From Sthenelais limicola (taxonomy: Eukaryota > Annelida > Polychaeta > Phyllodocida > Sigalionidae), in NCBI GenBank assembly GCA_942159475.1, contig OW804102.1, positions 28,402,873 through 28,466,872 on the forward strand: a stretch of 64,000 bases of DNA. The letters run 5' to 3'. The position numbers and the translations under genes are program-made. How positions within the stretch are numbered: the stretch's first letter is position 1; the number at the start of each line of letters is the position of its first letter. Shown piece by piece: positions 37,362-49,100 of the stretch. Below the pieces are notes generated by a model that was not told the origin of the DNA, did no database searches, and saw nothing but the letters and a program-made list of their open reading frames with translations.

Positions 37362-38111
37362 GTGAGTGAGTGAGATTGGTTGCTTTACGCCCTGATCAAC
37401 ACATTTAATATGGTTATATCCAGAAAGTATCCGCACAAGGTATTTATTTGTAGGAAGTAAATGGGTTATATTTCAATGCTTTTAGATTGTTTTTATTTTA
37501 AATTTCCGACGAATTACCCTCCACCCACCCGTCGCTTCACCCCACGTCCCACCCGGGCCTCGGCGCTGTTTATTCAGTCAATAAACAGCGCTATCCATTT
37601 CGAATCCCATTTGCCGGTTACGTTGATTAGAGTGAACGTGACTTCCGGCTCGTACGGAACGGAACAAGGGATCGAAATGGTCAACGCGATAATGGTGTGG
37701 ATGTAGCTGTGTTGGTTGAGTGTGGAGGTTGAAACGAAAACCAATTGTGGAATTGTGAGTACCTGAATCGACAATCTAAGTACGCTAGGCTGTAGGCAAC
37801 AACCTAAAGTAAGTATTCCATGCGTCAATAGACATTCTCAGCGGGGAAATTATTGAATGCAGGCAGAGAAGTAACCACATGGAGTAAGAGGAAATTCGTT
37901 GGACACTAGTAGTCTGTGCACCGTTCGAAATTGTAAATAGAGTCATTCTGACTTCTTCCAAGGAAGAAGCGGGGGTGCCGACCGTCAAGGGCGGGAGAGC
38001 TGAGAGAGAGGCAGTGTATAGTCATACCCAGGAAATAGGGACAGAGAAGAAGGGAGAGAAAGAGACAGAGAAAAGAGACAGAAAGGCACTTTATGGTCAT
38101 TCCCAGGACCG
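37362..38111 (+). mobile_element. R2 SINE-like element, split in two by R8
   Basis: Head 37362-37420 ends ATATGGTTATATC and tail 37987-38111 resumes AAGGGCGGGAGAGC, exactly consecutive in every other R2 copy. Confidence 0.85.
37421..37986 (+). mobile_element. R8 hairpin-bounded element, copy 1
   Basis: A 566-bp insertion in R2. Order: CCAGAAAGTATCCGCACAAG at the left end, a C-rich tract to CCCGGGCCTCGG, hairpin 1 at 37563-37591 (12-bp stem GCGCTGTTTATT, loop CAGTC), a unique-looking interior, hairpin 2 at 37952-37969 (CTTCTTCC/GGAAGAAG), then GCGGGGGTGCCGACCGTC. No terminal inverted repeat, no poly-A, at most a TC duplication. No coding recognised. Confidence 0.72.
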
Positions 38112-38800
38112 ATCACGCACGAGACAAGTCAATCAGTGAACACTGACAGAGTGACACCCAATATGATTCATCATAGTCAGACCTGAATTAACACAAATCC
38201 TGCTACTTCCGGGCTTATCTACATTTTACTAGAGTGTCACCATGAGAACAGAGGGCGTAAGAGGGAAGAGCTGTTACATACAAGGCTGTTTAATTATAAG
38301 CACCTCCACCTTAATCAGACTTGCTAATCACTGGTCGACATATGAACACAGGCTAATGAGGGTATTTCCAATTAAAATTCCTTTGAGGGGTTACATCAAA
38401 CATTTCAGAAAAGACTTTCTTGTCACTGGTTTTAGGGCCAAGGTCTCTATCATCAAAGGATCATTCTAGAACCTCCTGTTAAGTCTCTGTAGCTCCTGTG
38501 GCCTTGTTGAAAAGCAGGTCACCTTAAATGCCTGATCCCTGTAATCCTATACTGTTGTGATACTATGGCTGTCCTGGGTGAATGGAATAATGTTGAAAGA
38601 GGTCTTGTAAGATATCCGTTCTACTCATCTCATCCAACTACATTGTCACTTACTTACTACTTGTTATCTTTTTGCTACCTCTTCCATAGCTGGCTTTGAA
38701 TGGCCGGTGATGTTTCTCACTGCTAAATTCCCCTGTTACGACATTTAAATCAGTAAACGTAATTATTATTTTTCTGAGTAAAGTGCTAACATACTTTACA

Positions 38801-38990
38801 AGGTGAGTGAGTGAGTGCATGAGTGAGATTGGTTGCTTTACGGCCTTATCAACACATTGAAGGTTATATCAAGGGCGGGAGAGCTGACAGGGAGGCAGTT
38901 TATGATCATACACAGGAAATAGAGATAGAGAAGAAGGGAGAGAGAGACAAAGAAAAGGGACACAGAGGCACTTTAAGGTCATACCCATTA
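38801..38990 (+). mobile_element. R2 SINE-like element
   Basis: Starts in a GTGAGTGAGTGAGTGCATGA run; near full length. Confidence 0.82.
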
Positions 38991-39589
38991 CTAGGAAAAT
39001 AGTATAGTGTGGAGGTGGGAGTGAAAAAGAGTAGGAGAAGGGTTGGAGGAATTGAATAGAAACTATATTTAAACAGAATTACTGCCCGTTTTAAACGGGG
39101 GCATCTAGAATAAAAACTATAATAGTTGCTCTTGTTGATACACAGAGCTCCCACACTTTAGTATAAAAGTGAAGCAACAACGCGAGTCAATGGTAAGAGA
39201 ACATGGTAGAAAGGAGATAAATGTGGCCTGGGTACAAGGTGCGACTTGCGAAGGAGACTCGTGGTTCCTGATTACGTCCCCAGGGGCAGACACCTCCATT
39301 TATGTCCATAATCTAGTTCAGTGTAGTTTGTCCTGTCTCCACCAGAGGGTGATATGTACCCATCGGTGCGTGTTTAAGAGGTTTCTCCACACAAGTGCCG
39401 ACAGGAGGATCACACAACACCACGTTAGGAGGCAAACCTGTATTCTCTTCTTTCACCCGTCCCTGACATAATGCATTTATTACACTGAAAAGGGGCTTGT
39501 TCTTAATTTATCAATGGAAACAGTGGAACAAGTAATGACTACTGGAAAGGCATTGTGTTTTGATAAACATGCATCAGACAATAAAGATC
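38991..39589. other. No gene seen
   Basis: A 100-codon open stretch at 39169-39471 has no family likeness or splice support. Confidence 0.45.
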
Positions 39590-39798
39590 GGTAAAATTTT
39601 CAGAAAATGGACAATTGGCATCTGTACACATTTGATAAATTAGGCTAAATTAGGCTTAAAAAATGGTCAATATTAGCTATATAGTATAGTTGGTATTTGG
39701 TTGAATCAAACAATCTGTTTGGCCGGGTTGAACTTTAATTTGAACTTTATTGAGAGGATTGGCAAAGGTGATTTTTACATTTTCTGAAAACTTGACCC
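39590..39798 (+). mobile_element. R1 element with small deletion
   Basis: GGTAAAATTTTCAGAAAATG to CTGAAAACTTGACCC; about 20 bp missing before GAGAGGATTGG. Confidence 0.8.
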
Positions 39799-40572
39799 AG
39801 GTGTAATATTGCTTCCGGATTGTTTGCCCGGGGAACGGTTATTATATGTAGAGATTAGATAATGAGTAGGTAGATACTTGTATACGTTGAATCCATTTTT
39901 ATGCCCTTAATATCTTTTCTGGCCCTGTGTCCCACAGTAATGAAATTTTGTATAAAACCTCCTGAGCCTGACACAAATCAAATTCGTACAGACCTCCAGC
40001 TTTTACAGAGTTATGTAGGCTACACCAACGACCTGTCAATTGCACTTTGACTTTGACATCTCTGGCCAAAATAATTAAAAACATCTCTTATTGAAATGCT
40101 GAAAATAACAGGTGTTACATATTTTATAGTAAAGCCCTAATAGGAAGCTAGAGTCCGACATGCTTGGAAATACAGCTTTAGGTACTAGCATACCACTACA
40201 ACATTACTCAAAGCAAAAGATTAATCAGAATTTAGTATTTTCACTTTTGTACATTTCTGGGCGACCTGACCCATATATCACTATCAGCTCATGTTACATC
40301 TTTCTGATTGAAATCACAAATCAGAAATAAGGATTGCATATCACATCTTTCTGATCTGAATACTTCTGGTGTTCTATTTCTATTTGTTTTATAACAGAAC
40401 TGAAATAATCTGGATTATTGTAAATGTAAATGAACCTGACTTTATTATTTAAGCAAAGTGATTTTCAGATGAATAGGAAATGGTTGGGGCAAAGGAGGAT
40501 ATTTTTTGACTGCAATAAACTAGTATTTTTTACTGCAATGAACTAGTAATGTAGATTTAATGAGCCAGATCT
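39799..40572. other. No gene seen
   Basis: Holds TGTACATTTCTGGGCGACCT then GACCCATAT near 40247-40275, a probable lone R1 end. Otherwise nothing recognised. Confidence 0.45.
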
Positions 40573-40712
40573 CTGTCTCTCTCTCTCCCTTCTTCTCTAT
40601 CTCTATTTCCTGGGTATGATCATAAACTGCCTCCCTCTCAGCTCTCCCGCCCTTGATATAACCATCTTAAATGTGTTGATAAGGGCGTAAAGCAACCAAT
40701 CTCACTCACTCA
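40573..40712 (-). mobile_element. R2 SINE-like element, 3' truncated
   Basis: Reversed copy, CTGTCTCTCTCTCTCCC to CCAATCTCACTCACTCA. Confidence 0.84.
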
Positions 40713-41014
40713 ATGATACAGACTCATACAATACTAACTCAACCAGGCCTGGACTTCAGCATTGAGTATTGACCTAGAAGCAACTCTGTGTATATAATTT
40801 GTATCTCTGCTGTTGGGGTAGAGTCTGGGAGGAACGACCAGGAGGGTGCTGAGTAGAAAGAGAATATTCAAAACAGGAAAAGGGGAGGTGAAACACCTTA
40901 AAACCTAAAGGACAATCTTCCTAAATGAATATAACATTACAGAAATACTAGTCAGTATTAAGTGAGACATATCATACAAACAAAAACAGATCTTAATCCA
41001 AGACCAAGGTAAAT

Positions 41015-41249
41015 GGGTCAGATCTTCAGAAAATGTACAATTGGCAGATCTACACATTTAAAAAATTGTGCTAAATTAGGCTGGAATTTGGCCAATATTA
41101 GGTAGGTTCGAGTATATTCGGCATTGTATTGATTCTAGCAATCTGTTTGAATAGGTTGAACTGTATTTTGAACTTTATTTTCGTCTGAAATTTGGGTTAT
41201 TTGAGAAGATTGGCGAAGTTGAATTGTACATTTTCTGAAAATCTGACCC
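41015..41249 (+). mobile_element. R1 element
   Basis: Full length with matched ends GGGTCAGATCTTCAG and CTGAAAATCTGACCC. Confidence 0.9.
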
Positions 41250-41811
41250 AAATGGTCACGTTTCTGTGCTTTAAAGTATTCTTCCTGATGATTGGTATGC
41301 ATTGTGTAATGGTTTAAACACGTTGATTAATTATATAATTTGTCTTTTTCTGTTACAGGTAGGTGTATCCTCTGCTTCCCTCTCCCAGAGAAAGGTGCGT
41401 ATTCACTGTTTTGCCCTAAATATGATAATCATAACGTCTTAAGTATAGGAATATAATTAATATACTTGGAATTCCTTAATTTGTACATCCAATGAAGGCA
41501 AACGAGGTCCTAATTATAACTGAAGACTGGTTAAAAGGTAACATACCGTATATCTACATATCAGTAATAAACCATAGCTGTTCATATAAGGCAGGTAGGG
41601 TGAAGACCATCAATGTAACGATGCGATAGTTACTTGTAATATAATAAATACAAAATAAGCGAATGAATAATGTGCTTTTAAAGGAGGAACATGGAGGGGA
41701 AGTTAACACAATTACACATGAATATGCCATTGGCAAATGGTTGTATCTTGAGATACGTCCTTTGGCACTGACTTCCTGGATCTACTCGTTAATATTAATC
41801 TCGCCATATAT
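41250..41811. other. No gene seen
   Basis: A short stretch at 41353-41397 sits between splice-like signals but is only about 36 bp and is unsupported. Confidence 0.45.
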
Positions 41812-42022
41812 GGGTCAGACTTTCAGAAAATGTACAATTGTCAGCTGTACATATTTCGTAAATTCTGGCAAATTAGGCTGCAATTTGGTCAATACTAGGT
41901 AAATTCGGGTATATTTGGCATTGCATTGATTCTGGCAATTTTGAAGTATATTTTCGTCTGAAATCTGGGTTTTTTCAGAAGATTGGTTAAGTTGAATTGT
42001 ACATTTCCTGAAAATCTGACCC
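41812..42022 (+). mobile_element. R1 element, internal deletion
   Basis: Perfect flanking symmetry TATATGGGTCAG ... CTGACCCATAT. About 25 bp deleted between GGCAATT and TTGAAGTATA. Confidence 0.9.
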
Positions 42023-42138
42023 ATATGTTGGAGATATAAAACTGTTATACCTTTCATATGAATTGTATGCGAATACGAGAAGACCTTTCATCTAGGCTGC
42101 CGTTCTGATGTATACTTGAAGTAGGACTCCCTATCTAT

Positions 42139-42373
42139 GGGTCAGATTTTCAGAAAATATACAATTGGCAGCTGTACGCATTTAGTAAATTCTGCTAAAT
42201 TAGGCTGCAGTTTGGTCAATACTAGATACATTCGAGTATATTCGGCATTACATTGATTTTAGCAATCTGTTTGGTTAGGTTTAACTATATCTTGAACTTT
42301 ATATCTGTCTGAAATTTGGGTTATTTTAGAGGATTGGTGAAGGTGAATTGTACATTTTCTGAAAATCTGACCC
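42139..42373 (+). mobile_element. R1 element
   Basis: Full length, 116 bp from the previous copy, same orientation. Confidence 0.9.
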
Positions 42374-42744
42374 GTATGTAAATTCGCCTTTACTCCTTGC
42401 AATAATCAGCAAAAAGCTTACATCAGTACGGCCTAGGTATCCACTACTGTGTAATCAGACAGCAAAGTGCTGGAAAAAAAACAAATTGATGTTGAAAGTA
42501 TGGCATTTGAGCGATTCTTTAAGATCTGTTCTTATGTTGAATTAAATATGAAAGAAGCTCTGCATAGGCTACTAGAAAAAGACAGAGTTTCGTAAGATCA
42601 AATGACAGGGATAAATTACAAATGCCATCCTACAATGTTCGTGTTGAACAAATTGTTTTACTCCTGGGAAATCAACACAATAATGTCCATCTCACATTGG
42701 TTATCTCAAATGGTGATGCTAATTACCTTACTAATTTGCCCACC

Positions 42745-43288
42745 ATATTTTATTAATCATTTCTCCTATAAATAAAAATATAGGAATCTAATGGATAAGT
42801 CCCTTGTATTGTCAGATATTAAAAATGGCCGAACATTTCAAAAAGCATATATGCATTCAGAAATTCTGATATACGTATATCACCAAGAAAGTAAAGAAGA
42901 AATGAACAGCTAAGTACCTATAGATATTTTAATCATTTCTCCTATGAATGAAAATATAAGAATCTCATAAATAAGACCCTTGTATTGCCAGATATTAGAA
43001 AATGGCCAAACTATTTCATAAACCTTATGCATTTAAAAATACTCTTGTATTTATATCACATGGTCCTGGGTTGACCATAAAGTGCCTTTCTGTCTCGTTG
43101 TTCTGTCTCTCTCTCCCTTCTCTATCTCTATTTCCTGGGTATGATCATAAACTGCCTCCCCCTCAGCTCTCCCGCCCTTGATATAACCACAGTAAATGTG
43201 TTGATAAGGGCGTAAAGCAACCAATCTCACTCACTCCTATCTATATCACAAAGAAAGTAAAGAAGAAATGAACAGCTAAATACCTACA
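42745..43288 (+). repeat. ~178-bp tandem duplication, second unit split by R2
   Basis: Unit 1 about 42745-42921 and unit 2 about 42922-43060 plus 43242-43288 share TTAATCATTTCTCCTAT, CCTTGTATTG, AGATATTA, ATATCAC and GAAATGAACAGCTAA in order. Confidence 0.82.
43061..43241 (-). mobile_element. R2 SINE-like element with 9-bp target duplication
   Basis: Flanked by TATATCACA at 43052-43060 and 43242-43250. The undivided unit at 42745 has the site once (TATATCACC), so this is a clean empty-site comparison. Confidence 0.9.
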
Positions 43289-43387
43289 GACTTTCCATCA
43301 GGCATCAAAGGGTAAATGTATCCACGAACAGTTGATATTCCCAGGGCCGTCCGCTGTATCTATCGACTTCATATAAACGTCCCTAAT

Positions 43388-43620
43388 GGGTGAAATCGCC
43401 AGAGAATGTACAATTGGTCTTAACCAATCCTCTCAAATAACCCAAAATTAAGACAAAGTAAGGTTCAAAATACAGTTTAACAAAACTAGACAAATTGTTT
43501 CAATCAAGGCAATATCAAAATATTCTGATATGCCTAGTATTGACCATTTTTCAGCCTTATTTAACAGAATTTACTAAATGTGTAGATCTGCCAATTGTAC
43601 CGTTTCTGAAGATCTGACCC
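43388..43620 (-). mobile_element. R1 element
   Basis: Full length: GGGTGAAATCGCCAGAGAAT to TTTCTGAAGATCTGACCC. Confidence 0.87.
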
Positions 43621-43878
43621 TGAGTTCTGTGAAGTAGTGGTTTTCTTTAGCCTAATGGGATTGCCCAGAATTGCCATTGCATCATAGGTGCTATACAGTT
43701 GCAGCTCCTTTGAGGTGGAGCATCGTAATGAGCTTTTCATAAGGTTTTCCTTGATATAGCTAGAATCTATTGCTTATTACATTATAGTCATATAGTGCAG
43801 ACCAACAATTCCACTTGCAAATCTTCGTTCATTTGTTCATCTTTGAAATTGATCCGTCATATAGGATCATTCATATAT

Positions 43879-44086
43879 GGGCCAGATCGTCAAGATATGC
43901 ACAATTGGCAGCTCTACATATTTAGTCAATTCTGCTAAATTAGGATGAAAATAGGCAGTATTAGGTACATTTAAGTTGATCCAAGGAATCTGTTCAGTTA
44001 TGTTGAACTATAGTTTGTATCTCAATTTTGTCTGAAAATGTTATATAGGACAATTGGTGAAGACCAATTGTGCATTTTCTGACGAC
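43879..44086 (+). mobile_element. R1 element, diverged
   Basis: GGGCCAGATCGTCAAGATAT to TGTGCATTTTCTGACGA; internal deletions. Confidence 0.75.
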
Positions 44087-44638
44087 ATGTGCGTGGTTGA
44101 CAAATAGATAGATACACACAAACAGAAGGCTGCATTTCTGAGCGTGCCATACATATATAGAGTCAAATTCAAACCCATTGTTACTGCTGTACAGTAGCTT
44201 TGTTAAAGATAATTTTATTTTCACATAACGTTCATGATACATTCATTTCTTCTCAAGTTAGCTAGTATTACATGTATGTATTTAAGGTAAGAGGCCACGA
44301 TTTATAGAATAGAGAGAATTTTTATTCTGTCTTAAAATAGTATACAGGAAAAGACACTTCTACAGCTAGGTTATCCAGCTCGCCCTTAAATAACGGAAAT
44401 AATGAATAAACATGTTGTTATTACGATACCCTAAATGCTAAAACATTTTTTTCTAAGATCGAGGTCAAGATTATCTACTGCTATATTTGGAATCTCCATT
44501 AAAGATAATAAAGGCACTTTTTAGAGTTAAATCCCAGTTAAATGGTATAAATTGTCATTCTTATTTTGTTCTGCATTATCAAAGATTCCATATTGATTTC
44601 AGTGCTGTGGGGATGGATAGTACCCGGCCCAGTAAATG
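44087..44638. other. No gene seen
   Basis: No recognised content. Confidence 0.5.
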
Positions 44639-44877
44639 TGTCAGATCTTCAGAAAATGTACGATTGGCAGAACTACACATTCAGTTAATTCTGCTAAATT
44701 AAAAATTCTGAAAAACGGCCAATACTAGGTATATCTGAATATATTTGATATTGCATTGATTCACACAATTTGTTTGTCTATGTTGAGCTCAATTTTCAAA
44801 CCTCACGTTTGTCTTAAATTTGGATTAGTTGAGAGGATTTGTGAAGGCGAATTGTACATTTTCTGGTGATTTCAGCC
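44639..44877 (+). mobile_element. R1 element
   Basis: TGTCAGATCTTCAGAAAATG to TTTTCTGGTGATTTCAGCC. Confidence 0.82.
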
Positions 44878-44939
44878 TTATTGAGTATAACAATGCAGAT
44901 CTGGCATCAAGAATGAGTGTCTGTACTGCCCGTCTAATT

Positions 44940-45007
44940 AAGATTAAATTTGGATTATTTGAGAGGATTTGTGAAGGCGAATTGTACATTTTCTGGTAAT
45001 TTCACCC
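44940..45007 (+). mobile_element. R1 duplicated right end
   Basis: Repeats AAATTTGGATTATTTGAGAG to TCTGGTAATTTCACCC only 63 bp after the previous copy, probably a local duplication. Confidence 0.78.
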
Positions 45008-45221
45008 ATATGTGCATGTCCCCAATAAACCTTTATGCATGTACTTGAAGCAACATACATGTGGGCCTGTAAAGCTCTATAGTATATCAATGCCTCATAT
45101 ATTGTTCTGTCATGGGAATTATGTTAAAGAAATCTGCCTCACAAAGCCGTTGATACATCGCATATAAGGCCCTTCATTAAACATTAATGTGCCAGGGTGA
45201 ATACACAACAACACCTCTTTC

Positions 45222-45557
45222 ATAGGGGATTCACATATTGAAATTTGATTCGCATGGAATTATGGAACTAACAGTACAGTCCAAAATCTATAAAAAACAT
45301 GTTTGGTATGAGATATTTAGTAATGCTCTAATGTCAATGTCCATGTGTTATACATGGTTCCATAACACAGGCCTTCATCTTTCCCTTCATGCAATTGGTT
45401 TTCATAGATCATTGAAAAAAGCTCTGATATTAAGACAAATATTGTTGCAAATTTCAACAAAATTGTTGCCAAATATTTGTATGTCAGATTTCATCAGAAT
45501 CCATCCTAGCATGCACTGCAACAGATATTTTTAGTCGCACATACACCTCCCCTATTG
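45222..45557 (-). mobile_element. R4 element
   Basis: Reversed: ATAGGGGATTCACATATTG to ACACCTCCCCTATTG. Confidence 0.76.
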
Positions 45558-45762
45558 CCCGGAATTTCGGACAACTCTCATGATTATACAGGGATAGGAT
45601 CTCAGAAGTTAGAAAACCCTTCAACATATGTTGATCACAAGTTTGTAGTTGCGTACTGAGCTTTGTCAACACAAATGCCTACAAATATCTATGTAATGTG
45701 CTTGCCGGACAGAATGGACTAGGTTCATACTCAATGGCAAATATATCCTATTAACAAATGCT

Positions 45763-45768
45763 TTTATT
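45763..45768 (-). promoter_or_regulatory. Candidate polyadenylation signal of gene A
   Basis: AATAAA on the minus strand, about 220 bp past the gene A stop. If used, the intervening R5 palindrome (45861-45967) is part of the 3' UTR. Confidence 0.4.
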
Positions 45769-45860
45769 TCAGTAACCAGATTACAGTTTCTTCTACTCTA
45801 AATACGCATCCACTCCTCAGTCCTATAGCATGCTTGCTTGGTGGTAAGAGCAAAGTTAAA

Positions 45861-45967
45861 GGGCCTAGTCCACTAAGCCGATTCTCATGCGATTCTCACA
45901 AAACTTAGTGCAAAAGAGTCGTATGCGGCACAAAATCGCATGAGAATTGGCTTGGTGGACTAGGCCC
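45861..45967. mobile_element. R5 palindromic element next to gene A stop
   Basis: Best-preserved R5 (GGGCCTAGTCCACTAAGCCG with complement). It lies 21 bp past the gene A stop, so within the likely 3' UTR. Confidence 0.88.
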
Positions 45968-45988
45968 TTTACACATGTTGAATGTTGT

Positions 45989-46136
45989 CTAAAGGTTAGC
46001 GAATGCCACATCCAGCATATCCTGGGTGTCTTGTATGCGTTCATGGTCTATCATAAGCTTGTACCCATTGTCCATCAGTGTCAGCTTGGTGTTAGCATCA
46101 ACCACACATACTGCCTCCAGGTTGGGGAAGATAGAG
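45989..46136 (-). CDS. Gene A exon 9 (terminal)
   Basis: Acceptor CCCCACAG. 48 codons then TAG: SIFPNLEAV...AFANL. Aligns with gene B's terminal exon over A-x-x-K, G-x-x-LM and DT-x-x-x-L. Phase 2 from exon 8 makes a Cys at the join. Confidence 0.87.
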
Positions 46137-49100
46137 CTGTGGGGTAACATTATAATGATGCTATTATATTAGATAGAGAGGAACGCGAAGGCACTTCTGA
46201 TCTGTTCAAGATCTGAAACTGGATTGTTTTATTAAGCTTAGACATACACACTCTCAATAGGATATGATGAGTGACACACCCTCAATAGGATATGATGAGT
46301 GAAAGGGGGTGTACCTGTTACGTCATATCAAAGATTATAGTACGTACTACTATCTTTGGTCATATTTCCAAATAGTTTGAATAAGTAGACTTGCACAGTA
46401 CTAGGTAGTTAAGCATAAGTAGCGAATTTAGGAATATGATACTAATAACAATAAATGGGCGATAATTAATCATAATTAATATTAAAGAAATGAGGCTATG
46501 CAATGTTACACAATGTCTCATAACAATAATCACAACTATTATAGCTCAATGGTTATTCACACAGTCAGGTCCAGACGGCCACATTCCTCAATTCCACATC
46601 CAGCGATAAGCTTAACCACAAGGCTAAGACTAAGGCTAAAAGTGTTAATGACCCCTAAGACTTAGGGGTCCAAAACTGCCTTCTGAACCTGACTGCACAG
46701 ATAAATTGACTCATCAAGGTGCATTTGATCTAGATATCTCCAAGAAGAAGGCTTATATATGTATTTAACAGGATTCTCAGAATGCAAATGTTATTTTCTA
46801 TTCAGTTTAAATCCTGCATTTATACATTTTTATGTAGAACTTAAGAAACTATGCACCAAGCTAGTACTAGTATAACTTTACCTATTTGTTATTGACCTTA
46901 GAGGAAAATACCTACCAGCGAAAAAGTTGAGACCCTAGAAGGAGAGTAAAATTGGATAACCAATGATCCCCAAATACTCTCTTCATACCACCAAAAGCTT
47001 TCATGTAGTTAGCCACTGTAAATGAACAGACAATGAATAGCATCAGCTAAATGACAATATTGCGCCTTTAGCTTTGTGTTTTGTGTCAATGAGACATGTT
47101 GTGAGAGTTGAGCCAATGCACTAATACATATCAGGGTCAGATCGTCAGAAAATGTATAATTGACCTTCACCAATCCTCTCAAATAACCTAAATTTAAGAA
47201 AAGAAATTTGATTCAAAATACAGTTCAACATAATCAGACAGATTTATTGAATGAATACAATAGAGAATACACTCAGATATACAGGTCTAGTATTTATCAT
47301 TTTTCACTCTAATTTAGCAGAATTTGATAGATCTGTAGAACTGTAGATTGTGCATTTTCCGGAAATCTGACCCATCAGTAAAACCCGGGCTGGACGAAAA
47401 TAGAATCATACCCGGGGCACACAAACAAGTGAACAAAGGGATTTCAGAACTGGTGGGAACTTTTAAGACCCAGACTCTGGTATCAAAGACCAGCAGAACA
47501 GCCAGAAAGGCAATCTAGTGGTCCTACAGGTTGGGTGTTCCATGCTTTGTTCATCTATTAACACTTACATATTGTTTCAATATTCCTGCGTATGTCATTC
47601 TTCCTCCTGGTCCTAATATTTGGATCTTTGTCCAGGAATTTGTCCCATCCAGAGAAGAGATATGTGTTCATGAGGTGGGTTATGTCAAAGAAAGCACATC
47701 CAGGACCGCCAAACTCAAAGTCAATTACCTGAAAGTATAAGTATTTTTCAGTAACAATAATACAGAGGATCTTTCTCTATCCTAATAGCGGAACTCTATC
47801 CTAATAATAGCTCTGACGTTACCTCAGCACTTCCGGAGATCCCCGAGGAGATCCCCGCGATCGGTAATCAACCCGTGATTCTGGTACTATAATTATGAAA
47901 ATACATAATAAAACACCACACCATTAAATAGAGAATTAAATTCTCTATCAAATGATGTAAGCTTTATTATTGTAGCTTAAGAAATGGCCACGATATGAAC
48001 GTTTTAATTCAACAATGTCAGTAAGTAATTACTGCATGATCACACATGCCTGACAAGTCACTGTTGTAATGGGGCTCTCAGCGGTGCACTCAGCAGGGCA
48101 GCGGGGCTCTCTGAGAGTTCTTTAATACTTTTTCAGTGATATCTGATAATATATGATCAAATTGTATGCACATATAATAAATATAGAATGGAACTCGCCG
48201 GCAATAATCGAAAATTTATTGGACTTCATTCGTCCACATAAGCATTCTGCCTACGGCATCGTGCTTATGTGGACAAATCTTGTCGAATAAATTTTGTATT
48301 ACTGCCGGCGAGTTCCATTCTCTCTATGTATGTATGACAGTCTCTGGAATATTCTGTACTTAGTATCAGGGCCATGAGAAATCCACGGGAGTCTCACATA
48401 TAGTTACACAGAAATAACATGTTAAGAATAGTTATTACTATCATTAATATTAATCAATCTCTGACAAAATATGGCGTTCCTCAATAAGCTAAGACACAAG
48501 GTTAATTTTTCTAGTGTTTTTATTGGGCGATTTCATGTTATTAATGATTATTATTATCATTATCATTAGTTAATATTCTACCATTTTAGCTCATCATACA
48601 CACCTGAACACTGGTACCATCAGTCATGAAGGAGTTAACGTGTGAATCCCCATGACAGAAGCACTGTGCATCCAGGTACAGTGTACGTAGCTTGTCAGGG
48701 ATAGCTTTCTGCCGGAGGTGGCCTACATGGTCTTTATACTTCTCCTTCTCACCTTTGGGTATGACATTGAAGCTTCCATCAGCATCATAAGGCTTGACCA
48801 TGGTCAGGTCTAGGTAAAACTGCTTCATCTCTTGATGTCTTAAGGGAATAGATTAGGTAAACATTGAATAATGCTTTCTTACCATAAAAGTCCATCCCCT
48901 TGAGTATATATATATAACATTTATTTAATACATAGAGACGTGAGGCGTGAGATCCTGGGATCTGACTGACATATTTTATTACCCAAATGATACACATTAG
49001 TTTAAAATGGTCATGGTTGTTGGTGATTGCCTAGTATGTGTTTTCACATGGACTCTGATGTTACCTGATCCTGTTACTAGACTTGCATAGTACTGCAATT

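Noticed and set aside
41353..41397. Small exon between CTGTTACAG and GTGCGT
   Set aside because: About 36 bp, with no neighbouring exon or family support.
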